Shown in pieces: positions 54,928-64,000 of a DNA stretch of 64,000 nucleotides. The first letter of the stretch is position 1, and each line of letters opens with the position of its first letter. The DNA is from Erinaceus europaeus (Eukaryota > Chordata > Mammalia > Eulipotyphla > Erinaceidae): positions 112,178,447-112,242,446 of the forward strand of contig NC_080164.1 of the NCBI RefSeq assembly GCF_950295315.1. The letters are read 5' to 3'. Below the pieces are notes generated by a model. That model did no database searches, was not told the DNA's origin, and saw nothing but the letters and a program-made list of their open reading frames with translations. A program made the position numbers and the translations under genes.

Positions 54928-55601
54928 CTAGCATCTACTCTTAAAACGAAGTATCTAAAAAAATGACTCAGGAAATCTAATGGCAATATTCCTGCACTTG
55001 TGGGAGAAAAACAAAGAGGTGGACATGTGTTAGAGGTTGAGTTACAGGAGTGACTGTGATCAAGGGAAGAAAAATAGTTCCACTACAGTCAGAAAGAATT
55101 AACAGCAATCCTACTGGGTCAAATTTGACTTGTAATCTTCAGAGAGGTCTGTTCACTAAAAAACAGGAATCAAAACTGTCCAGTGAGACTTAAATGAAAA
55201 TATGAGACTAAGAAGTGTTGTGTTGTTAACTAGAGCTGGGTAAGCCTCAGCTTCTCTGAATAAAAAGAGCCTTGTCCCACAACCAGAGTTGAGATGTATG
55301 TGTCAACACCAGACTAGAAAATCCAGCTTTTCTAGAGAGTACACATACCTCTGCCTGCTTTTCTTCTTACTATGTTATCAAGTAAGGATTATTAACAGCA
55401 CAGAAGATTTCTACATATTTTTTTTTTCTGATAGAGTACTGTCAAGAGATTGATAATAGATTTTTCTGAGTAAAGACATGGATACTACATAGAAACTAAT
55501 GGAACATATACACACTGTTGTTTTTAGATTTACTGGGGGATAAAGATACTATAATTGCACTTCTCAAAAGGTTCTGGTATTTTTTTAAAATGTAGTTACT
55601 T
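54928..55601. other. Non-repetitive stretch
   Basis: Nothing recognised. Confidence 0.4.
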
Positions 55602-55725
55602 AGGCTGGCAAACTAGCTTACCAGGGAGGAGTATCTGACTTTGCAGGTGTGTAACCAATGAGGGAGCCCAGCCACACCACAATGGGGAAGTCTTGACATT
55701 GCAGAAATTTGTCCTGCCCTCTGCC
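55602..55725 (+). repeat. SINE-D-like
   Basis: 'ggctggcaaactagcttacc' and 'gactttgcaggtgtgtaacc' resemble a SINE-D head; diverged. Confidence 0.5.
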
Positions 55726-55756
55726 TATTTCTCTCTTTATAGCTAAAATAGTCATC

Positions 55757-55935
55757 CCACAGGCCCAAGCCCCTGGTCCCCACCTGCATGGAGAGAAGAT
55801 TTATAAGTGGTAAAACAATGCTATGGATTCTCTCAATCTTTCTCTCCCTCTCTCCTTTCCTCCCTCTCCTCATCCCTCCTCTTTCCCTCTCAATTTCTGT
55901 CTCTATTGAGTAAATATTTTTTTAAAATAATAAAA
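55757..55935 (+). repeat. SINE-B, 5' truncated
   Basis: 'cccctggtccccacctgcat', 'taagtggtaaaacaatgct', a long CT-rich run and 'ctctattgagtaaat'. Confidence 0.65.
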
Positions 55936-56162
55936 TATCCCAAAGAAGTCAAGCCATGATGACAAAAACAAAGCAGAGCTCCTAAAACTGTCTTTGAAGC
56001 CAGAGTCTAGTAAATCATCTTGTTCAAAATGAATCACATTTTAACAAAAATACATTGACAATCTTAAACAGTTCTCTTTCCCTTTCATTTTAATGATGTC
56101 AATGAAATGACATTTCTGGTTTGAGAAGAAGCATGAAAATTATTTTGTTTATTCATGTTCCT
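55936..56162. other. Non-repetitive stretch
   Basis: Nothing recognised. Confidence 0.35.
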
Positions 56163-56340
56163 TTTTTATCAAAAGTAAAATATAGAGAAGACGAAAGAGA
56201 TAGTGAGAATGAGACAACTGCAGCCCTGCTTCACCACTCCTAAAGCTTCCCCCCTGAAGGTGGGGAGCAGGAGCTTGAACCCAGATCCTTGCACATGGTT
56301 ATGTGTGTGCTGTACTTGGTGAGGCACCACTCAGCCCCAT
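56163..56340 (-). repeat. SINE-B, antisense
   Basis: 'caactgcagccctgcttcac', 'gcttgaacccagatcc' and 'gcaccactcagcccc'. Confidence 0.8.
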
Positions 56341-56750
56341 AAATTATTCCTAAATGTCTGTATTTATTGACTTACTCACTTTGTTTTCAAACCTGAGCTA
56401 ATTGTGTCCTGGAAGGTTTTCTAGAATGTCGTGTTGCTTCCAGCAGGACATTTTCACATACTAGGGTTTTCAGGCAGGTCTGTATCAGTGTCAGGTTCTG
56501 TATCTACAAGTACTAGATGCACATTTCTGGATTTCAGAGTCTCTTTTTCAGTGGTCTGCAAATTTTCTTTTATAACAGCATGTAAACTTCATCAACTGTG
56601 ATAAGCAACTAAATCATCTAAAATTAAAAACTTATTCCACTACATGCACATGATGAGTTGTAGACAAGTCAGTTCATTTACCTTTTCCTACTACTTCTAC
56701 AAGCAGAAATGGGGATAATAAGCACTCGATCTTCTGGGACTGGTGTGAGC
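56341..56750. other. Non-repetitive stretch
   Basis: Nothing recognised. Confidence 0.4.
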
Positions 56751-56760
56751 ATACACTATG

Positions 56761-57116
56761 GGGGGGGGGGGGTCGGGCGGTGTCGCGGTGGGTTAGGTGC
56801 ATGTGGCGCAAAGCGCAAGGACCGGCGTAAGGATCCCGGTTCGAGGCCCTGGCTCCCCACCTGCAGGGGAGTCGCTTCACAGGCGATGAAGCAGGTCTGC
56901 AGGTGTCTATCTTTCTCTCCCCCTCTGTCTTCCCCTCCTCTCTCCATTTCTCTCTGTCCTATCCAACAACAAACAACATCAACAATGGCAATAATAATAA
57001 CCACAATGAGGCTACAACAACAAGGGCAACAAAAGGTGGGAAAAATGGCCTCCAGGAGCAGTGGATTCCTGGTGCAGGCACCGAGCCCAGCAATAACCCT
57101 AGAGGAAAAAAAAAGT
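56761..57116 (+). repeat. SINE-A+ (extended), CpG-retaining copy
   Basis: One of the least decayed SINEs here: it keeps many CpG sites ('gtcgggcggtgtcgcggtg', 'ggcgcaaagcgcaaggacc', 'cggcgtaaggatcccgg'), and the B box 'ggttcgaggcc' is at 56838-56848. The full extension module 'gcctccaggagcagtggatt' and 'caataaccctagagg' is present, with a short A tail. Direct repeats 'atacactatg' lie at 56751-56760 and 57117-57126. A G12 run forms its first bases. Confidence 0.92.
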
Positions 57117-57261
57117 ATACACTATGAGCACTGCATTCTTTTACTCAATTAAATATTATGGTTTTAAGTTTTCAAGTTTTTTAAAAGTAAATCACTGAAT
57201 AACTAAATAAAACAAGGCAAGTAAACAAAAAACAGCCAAAGTATTCTTGAAAATAATAAAA

Positions 57262-58190
57262 ACCCCATAGGACCTTGCCCTCAACTTGGATCAACAACGG
57301 TAGAGAATCCTCCAAAGGGAGGATGGATAACATACTCTATGCTACACCTGAGGAAGATGGGTTAATATTGGCGCAGATTGGAATGTTCCTACTCATGACC
57401 ACAGAATGTGAGCTCAGATCTACAGGGATGCAGAGGTCACATAGGCCCCTAAGCTGAATATGAGATCCAGACCAAATCAAATCAATGTGGTTTACAGTCA
57501 ACAATATTTATACCTTTTTCCCATATTTGGGAGCTACTCTCTTCCCTGATTCAGCTTTCTGGTCCTTTTCCAGCCATGGCATCATCTCCCCAGACAATAA
57601 CTTGGATCCATCTGCATATCAGACTTCAGGCTCAGGGGCAAAAGGAAAAAAAAAAAAACAACAAAAAAAAACACTAGTATAGCCACAGGCCCTTTGGAAT
57701 ATAACTAAAATATGCCTACTTGCTATCTACAAAATGGAGGACCCCCCCAACTCTTCCTCTGCACTATCCCAGCCTTTAGGTTCATGATTGGTTAAACAGT
57801 TTGTTTGGCTTTGTATGTTAACTCTTTTCAGCCACCAGGTTCCACATGCTAGCAAGATGCTGACTAGACTTCCCTGGACAGAAAACCCCACCAATGTGCC
57901 CTAGAGCTCTGCTTCCCCAGAGCCCTACCCTACTAGGGAAAGAGAGAGGCAGACTGGGAGTATGGATTGACCTGTCAACGACCATCTTTGGCAGGGAAGC
58001 AATTACAGAAGCCAGACCTTCCACCTTCTGCAACCTACAATGACCTTGGGTCCATACTCCCAGAGGGATAAAGAATAGGAAAGCAGTCAGGGGAGAGGAT
58101 GGGATACAGAGATGTGGTGTGAACTGTGTGGAGTTGTACCCCTCTTATCCTATGGTTTTGTCAATGTTTCCTTTTTATAAATAATAATAA
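57262..58190 (+). repeat. Rep2k, 3' half
   Basis: It starts at the equivalent of about 19150 of the long copy ('ccccataggaccttgccctc') and runs to the 3' end 'tgtttcctttttataaataa' with an (AAT)n tail. Confidence 0.8.
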
Positions 58191-58438
58191 TAAGCCACTG
58201 TGATGACTTCATGAATTACTGAGCTCATAAAAAATGAATAGCTTATCTATATTAAGGATCTTCAGACAGATGTAATTTGTGGGTTTTCAGAGATTAATAG
58301 CAGCTGATTTAACAAACATCATAAAAGCGAGAGCACAGCCGAAACAGTGTTTTCCAGTGACAGGGTTTCCAAAGCATGCTTTTTCTAGTAGAAATTTCAT
58401 TTTTTATAAATAACTATGAACCATTACTATATTTTATG
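58191..58438. other. Non-repetitive stretch
   Basis: Nothing recognised. Confidence 0.35.
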
Positions 58439-58556
58439 AGCTGGAGAAACAGCACAGTGTTCTCATAAAAGATTTTCATGCATGATGTCCCAGAAGTCCC
58501 AGGTTCAATCCCTGACATCACTATAAACCAAAGCTGAGCAGTGTTTATTTAAACCA
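58439..58556 (+). repeat. SINE-C
   Basis: 'gctggagaaacagcacagtg', 'ttcatgcatgatgtcccag', 'aggttcaatccctgacatc' and 'agctgagcagtg'. Confidence 0.7.
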
Positions 58557-58557
58557 T

Positions 58558-58700
58558 GTGGGGGGCCACACTACAGCACCATGCGCAGCACCAAGGTGAG
58601 GCTCCATGAACAGTGGGTGGAGCTCTGGTGTCTCTCTCCCCTTATCTCTGTCTCTTTGCCTACTTCATCTGTCTGTGGAATCATGCAGGCATGAGGCATG
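58558..58700 (+). repeat. Unclassified SINE-like fragment
   Basis: 'ggggggccacactacagcac', 'gtgaggctccatgaacagtg' and a CT-rich stretch resemble a rearranged SINE-B. Confidence 0.4.
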
Positions 58701-59024
58701 AAAAAACAAAGATATTTTGTGAGCATTAATTGATCACATGAAAGAAATTAAGATAAATTTATATATCAATGCAGGCAGAACAAGAATAAAACATCTGCAA
58801 TAGTCTTGAAAAGAATGTGTTTACCCATTTGTGGTCAATCTCTATATTCATAGATCAAATCTAAAAGAGAAAATACCTTGTAGCCCAATAGGTGTTAACA
58901 TGCTAAATATAGACAGTAAGCTCAGGCCTATGAACATGGGTTCCACCACGAGTGCAATGCATAAAACTCAAAAGAACATTGGCATAGCTGTGAAGTTTTA
59001 TTTTCAAAGTAAAGGCCTAACAAA
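58701..59024. other. Non-repetitive stretch
   Basis: Nothing recognised. Confidence 0.4.
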
Positions 59025-59034
59025 AAATGGGCAG

Positions 59035-59396
59035 AATAACCAGACTTCCCTGGACAGATGACCTCACCAATGTGTCCTGGAGCTCTGCTTCCCCAGAGCC
59101 CTACCCTACTAGGGAAAGAGAGAGGCAGGCTGAGAGTATGGATCGACCTGTCAATGCCCATGTTCAGCAGGGAAGCAATTACAGAAGCCAGACCTTCCAC
59201 CTTCTGCATCCCACAATGACCTTGGGTCCATACTCCCAGAGGGATAAAGAATAGGAAAGCTATCAGGGGATAGGATGGGATACAGAGATCTGGTGGTGGG
59301 AATTGTGTGGAATTGTACCCCTCTTATCCTATGGTTTTGTTAACATCTCCTTTTTTAAATAAAAAAGATTAAAAAAAAACCTCAATCCAAAAAAAG
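59035..59396 (+). repeat. Rep2k 3' portion with 10-bp target duplication
   Basis: It starts 'aataaccagacttccctgg' and runs to 'ttaacatctccttttttaaa' plus an A-rich tail. Direct repeats 'aaatgggcag' lie at 59025-59034 and 59397-59406. Confidence 0.85.
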
Positions 59397-59406
59397 AAAT
59401 GGGCAG

Positions 59407-60330
59407 TAGTACATTTATTGTTTCTTGCACCCTCTCCTAGTTTCATTCCAGGCTACACTCATTAATGATTTAAGTGTTATTTGGTTAGGTGACATCTGAA
59501 TTCACTTTGCTGGGATTAACTTATGCATAAAAAATGCTGCATTTCGTTTGTCCAATTGCATAGGTGCTCTACATCTGAGACTCTGATTTGAAATCTAATT
59601 GGGGCCTATGAGATTGGGAGACCTGAAAAGCTGAGATCACAAAATAACAGAATTAGCATCTGAAATGTCATTCCAAAAGCAAACAGAAACAAGATGTTTA
59701 CATCCTTCATATTTCTTGACCTCTGAAAATTTATTGCTCATCATAACTATATATGTCAAGGACACTAAGTGTTCTGACTAATATAAGCATTATAATAAAT
59801 GCTTAAAACTTTGTAGCAATATTACTCAAGTAGCGATTAAGTTAAATGAGTTGATTCCTTTTGATAATTTTTACAATGCTGGATTCCAAAAGTCTACTCA
59901 TTGTATGAAACCAAAAATGTTGATTTCATAACCAATAACTATCTGATAAGTTTCACACTAAAAATTGATCCAAATGACAAAAATGGGCCATCCAAACTTC
60001 AAGGCAAAACAAATTCTAGAGTCAAATATTCCAGATAAAAGAGTTTTCATAGACACACTACTTAGAAATTACAATTTGAAATTGACTCTGTGTAATTGTG
60101 GTGCATAGCAAGCATAAGAATTATGTATTAGTATGTTGTATTCTTTAAGAATTTTAAATCATAGCATCACCTAATAACCCAGGTGGCATTTCATGCCTGA
60201 AGAGTTTTACTAGATAGGCTGTAATTACATTCCTGGCCAGATCACTACTTTTTGCTCACCAAGTACACAAGCTTGGCTCAACCACTCTGCTAAGAGCCTT
60301 GACTAAATCAGAAGCCCCACCCACAATAAC
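59407..60330. other. Non-repetitive AT-rich stretch
   Basis: Nothing recognised. Confidence 0.45.
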
Positions 60331-60334
60331 TTCC

Positions 60335-60486
60335 ATGGAGGTAATCCAGGGGGTGATCCAATGGGCAGAGAGCCACATGTCCATGAGGCTCCAAGTTCAA
60401 CCCCAAGAGTCTCATATGCCAGAATTATGCTTTGGTTCTTTCTCTCCCTCAGTTCTTTTTCATATGAATAAATCCATATTAAAAAA
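60335..60486 (+). repeat. SINE-C/D-like, diverged
   Basis: 'gtccatgaggctccaagttc', 'aaccccaagagtctcatatg', a CT-rich stretch and an A-rich tail. Confidence 0.5.
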
Positions 60487-60883
60487 AGTAAGAGGCTTAT
60501 GGAAAACTTCAAATGCAAGGGAGAGGAAGTAAAAGAACTGTTTGTAGTTATTCATGGGGTGAGCTATGCAAGTGGCATAGAATGATCCCTTTCATTTCAT
60601 CTAGTCATCACCCTCACATCACAGAACATGGGGGATACGAAAATGTCCTCTTCAGGGTTTGAAATAACAAGGAAAAAGTGCAATGCAAAGTTACTTTCTA
60701 TGATCAAGCCACCTGGCAGGAATGTAAAAGCCACTTCCTATGGCTTCACCAGGTAAAGCAGGGAGCAAGCTCAGCAAAGGTGTGAATGACACTAATGAAA
60801 TTCCAACTGTTATGTCTGAGGAGAAAGATAACAGCCAGATGGGGCTACATAGCAAGAAGTTTCTCATTTTCACTGTTTTGTTT
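60487..60883. other. Non-repetitive stretch
   Basis: Nothing recognised. Confidence 0.4.
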
Positions 60884-61100
60884 TTAGTTTTTATTGATTT
60901 ATCTTGTCACTAGGACCTTGTAGGGCCCTCCACCTGTGTGATTCCACCACTCCCAACATATTCTCCTTTTTTCTTTTTTCCAGATGAAGGGTGAGAATCT
61001 GAGAGGGGAAGTTGCCCCAGCCCTGTTCCACCACTTGCAAAGCTTCCCCTTTCCCCCTTTGCTCAATGCTCACATGTGGTGCTCAGGGTTTAAAACTAGT
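60884..61100 (-). repeat. SINE-A+/B-like, antisense, diverged
   Basis: 'gtgtgattccaccactccca' (extension), 'ccagccctgttccaccac' and 'gcaaagcttcccctttccc'. Confidence 0.55.
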
Positions 61101-61215
61101 GTATGGTAATGTGCAATCTCCCCTCTTTTCCCTCCAAGTGGACTGCATGTCAATAACTACATTGGAACTCGCTACCCCCCCACCCCCAAATGAACTGGCA
61201 CACAATCTTAAATTG

Positions 61216-61344
61216 CTTTTTTTTTTTTTTTTTTTACCAGAGTACTGCTCAGCTCTGCATTATGGTGGTACAAGGGATTGAATCTGGGACTTTGAAGCCT
61301 TGGGGATGAGTCTCTTTGCATAACCATTGTGCTATCTACCCCCA
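61216..61344 (-). repeat. SINE-C, antisense, with poly-T
   Basis: T19, 'gtactgctcagctctgcatt', 'gggattgaatctgggac' and 'gcataaccattgtgctatc'. Confidence 0.85.
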
Positions 61345-62938
61345 CCCATGGAACAAAATCTTAAGGAAAAAAAATTATAAAAGAGATTGCAGTTTGCTGC
61401 TGAACTGACCTTCTAAGTAGTGTGTACATAAATAATAGAGGATTGGGGAGTAAAGTAGGAAAGAGAAATAAATCACAGTCCTCTCACATGTATAAGAGGT
61501 ATAGGGGCAGTGATGCTAGGAGCTGGGAGGGAGCTGAATGACTGCAGACAATCCTGCAAAGTCTCTGAATACTAGCATCTCTCCCTGCAAAATGAATATG
61601 GCTCTTGTTACTGTGGTCCAGTCACACTGATATTCTCTTTAGAAATCACTGCCCACTACTGGGTATCAGTCCTGTTAAGTGCCTGCATGCAATGTGTATC
61701 TTTGATTTGCATAATTAAGATTTGCATAAATGGCTTGAAACGTTTACAAATCTATTACTGCAAATTGTCATTAAGATTCCTGCCACTTATTTCCTAATTT
61801 TTAAATGCCACACATTAAGCCCTTTTAATATATTCTGTATGGGGGTGGGGAGAGGGAGAGAGAGGTGAAGGCCTCCTTACTCAGAGAGGAACAGAAAGAC
61901 TACAATGCCTGAGCTTCCTCCTGTGCAGTGCAGGCCAGGCTGGAAGTGAGTCACATTCTCTGTAAAACAGGAACAGGATTCAAGGGGATTATGCTGCCGG
62001 CCTTTAATGTATTCTAGTGCACACATGCTGGGGCTTCTTCCACATATCAGAAAACCCAGTGGAACTGCTTGATCAATCAATCTTTAAAACTACAACCTTC
62101 TAGAAACTGCCAACAGGATCACCAAGTGTTTATAAAGATTTATATACTCACAAGAAATGCATACCCACAATACTCCGCACTCCCACATAAAATGAGTCAT
62201 GCCAGATCTTAATTTTCAATCATTATGATGGTAGGAAAAGATATCCCACTGTTTTAATTTGCATGACCCTCATTACTGGTAAGACTGAGTATGTTTTCAT
62301 GTTTATTTTCTAGTGAGTTTCTCTCTGTCTTTTAGCTCTGAAACAGAACTTGGCAGAGGCACACAAAAATCTATGAAACTTATGACAGATCCTCACAGCC
62401 TATACAGTAAAAAGAACATGTGAAATTCTTTAATAAATATGAATACAAAACCTTTTTTTCTTTGAAAAAGGGTAGTGAAAGTAAACTGGTGAAAGGGGTA
62501 CTGCAGTACTGAGCTACTGAGCTGCAAGGACCTGAGAAAGTTAAATATTAATATCATGAGGAAAAAGAAATCACAGAGGAGCCTGACCCCACATTTTACT
62601 AACACAATCCCCTATATCTCCCCATCATGCAAGTTCTAATTCACACTACAAAAGAATGTGCTGTAACACAGCAGACTGCACTTAATTGTCTGGTGCTGAC
62701 AAGGTATTGCTCACAACTCAGGAGCACAGTTCATGGAACTCCCCAGGCAGGTCAAGTGGTCATGGAAGGTTTCGTGGAGCCAGGTCTGTAGTGACAGTTT
62801 AGGTTTGCACACGCAGAAAGGATTAAACACATGCTGCTTGTGTAAAGGTGCTCTAAACTGCATGATCTTAACAAAGTGGAAGAGCTAGCTTTGGCTGAGC
62901 TTGCTGTGTTGAGTTTATAGAAGGCCTCAAAAGGAGGA
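61345..62938. other. Non-repetitive stretch, 1.6 kb
   Basis: No repeat landmark or gene recognised. A short GA-rich run lies at 61846-61868. Confidence 0.45.
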
Positions 62939-62939
62939 A

Positions 62940-63052
62940 GTCAGAGAGATATTATAATGATTATGCAAAAGGCTTTCCTGCCTGAGGCTCCAAAGTCCCA
63001 TATTCTATCCAAGGCAATACCATAAACCAGGGGTGAGTAGTGCTCTATTCAA
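62940..63052 (+). repeat. SINE-C
   Basis: 'gagatattataatgattatg', 'ctgcctgaggctccaaagtc' and 'aaaccaggggtgagtagtg'. Its 3' end runs into the purine tract. Confidence 0.75.
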
Positions 63053-63245
63053 AGGAAGAAGAAGGAGTAGGAGGAGTAGAAGGAGGAGAAAGAGGAGGAG
63101 GAGGAGGAGGGGGAGAAGAAGAAGAAGGAGGAGGAGGAGGAGGAGAAGAAGAAAAAGGAGATGAAGAAGAAGAAGAAGAGGAGGAGAAGGAGGAGGAGGA
63201 GAAGGAGGAGGAGGAGGAAGAGGAGGAGGAGGAAGGAGAAAAGCA
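63053..63245 (+). repeat. (GGA/GAA)n purine tract, ~190 bp
   Basis: Almost uninterrupted purine on the plus strand. It creates long frames on both strands, poly-Glu/Gly plus and poly-Leu/Pro minus, which I do not treat as coding. Confidence 0.95.
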
Positions 63246-63883
63246 GACAAGTTCATACTCACTGGGTAGGGAAACAGAAGCTACACATAGTTCAGGACTG
63301 AGAAAGTGTCATAAAAATCATGTTAAAACTTCACTCATTCTGAGACACAAAGACAATGGTTATTGTTCTATACTATGCAAACGCTAGGGTGTCATAGAGC
63401 TTGACCAGTCACTTGTCAAGTGTGAGTCACCTTAGCAAGTTACAACAGAGACATATCTTTTAAAATCTAAAATGAATGTGTACAGTGGACAGTGCCTCTC
63501 TGAACTGCCTCTCTGACATTGACCTGCAGTGGTGGGTTAAGACACATTTTCTAATCCACTGCAAAGTGTGATGCAACTTTAAACTAATAAGCTGAATTGT
63601 TTCCCATTATTAACCCTTGACATGATTTTTTTTGGTTACTCATGCAGAAAATGACCTTTAATTGACTCTTCAAATTTAACTTTCCCATGCAGGCATCAAA
63701 TAAACTTGTGGCTCTTCCATTTGAATTAATAGACTTAAATGAGACAAATATATAAATGACCCACGTGCCAAGCACTGTCTCTTGACACACAGTAAATGCT
63801 TAATACATGATTAAAGGTGACCAGAAACTAGGGAATGCTGGCTTGTGGCTATAGTACTGGAGTATCTCTGGCCAATATCAAAG

Positions 63884-63884
<1 letters not shown>
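63246..63884. other. Non-repetitive stretch
   Basis: Nothing recognised. Confidence 0.4.

Positions 63885-63950
<66 letters not shown>
63885..63950. repeat. (GT)n microsatellite
   Basis: About 32 uninterrupted GT units near the window end. Confidence 0.97.
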
Positions 63951-64000
63951 TGTGTATGTGTTTCTATCCCAATTTACCATGTTAAACAGAAAAGGAAGGT

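Noticed and set aside
56709..57152. 147-codon plus-strand frame
   Set aside because: It lies almost wholly in a SINE-A+; similar frames appear in other SINE copies for the same reason.
63005..63387. Long Glu/Gly-rich and Leu/Pro-rich frames
   Set aside because: They are translations of a purine microsatellite.

Overview
This is vertebrate nuclear DNA, almost certainly mammalian. It is AT-rich, very dense in retroposons, and holds no protein-coding gene that I can support. The repeats resemble those I remember from erinaceid hedgehogs: tRNA-like SINEs whose body runs 'cacctgcaggggagtcgctt', a LINE-1, and a 2-kb A-tailed repeat. The hedgehog assignment is from memory and unverified. The region is intergenic or intronic and I cannot tell which. 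All longer open frames lie in repeats or have no recognisable family signature.

For this report I name the repeat families myself. SINE-A is about 270-290 bp, tRNA-like with A and B boxes; SINE-A+ is the same with a 3' module ending '..aataaccctggaggc(A)n'. SINE-B is about 190 bp and contains 'cacctggttaagcac'. SINE-C is about 150 bp and contains 'ggttatgcaaa'. SINE-D is an older, more diverged group containing 'gccatgtgc..acccaggttcaagcc'. Rep2k is an A-tailed dispersed repeat of about 1.9 kb without an open frame.

Layout. 1-1400: non-repetitive sequence. 1400-6420: a full-length minus-strand Rep2k, an antisense L1 3' end and several SINEs. 6700-13700: SINEs and nested Rep2k copies, serial insertion at one target (10.3-10.9 kb), a 61-bp tandem duplication (12.97 kb) and a U2 snRNA fragment (13.32 kb). 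13.7-20.7 kb: microsatellites, SINEs, an L1 3'-UTR piece and a long Rep2k. 21.56-22.75 kb: an L1 insertion with 5' inversion and an 11-bp target duplication. 23-30 kb: SINEs, a pentanucleotide array and a plus-strand L1 tail carrying nested SINEs. 31.0-31.6 kb: a compound rearrangement with a 58-bp inverted repeat. 33.1-36.25 kb: an inverted Rep2k interrupted by a second Rep2k. 37.63-40.08 kb: an internally deleted class II-like endogenous retrovirus on the minus strand, with both LTRs, primer-binding site, polypurine tract and a perfect 6-bp target duplication. 40-64 kb: single-copy-looking sequence with scattered SINEs, Rep2k copies at 57.3-58.2 and 59.0-59.4 kb, a long purine tract (63.05 kb) and a GT array (63.88 kb).

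Nothing here forms an operon or pathway. The biology visible is retrotransposition: LINE-type machinery appears to have moved L1, Rep2k and the SINEs (A tails, target duplications, 5' truncation and 5' inversion), and one retroviral integration is present. I found no undescribed biological system; the most unusual points are the compound junctions and the Rep2k family.
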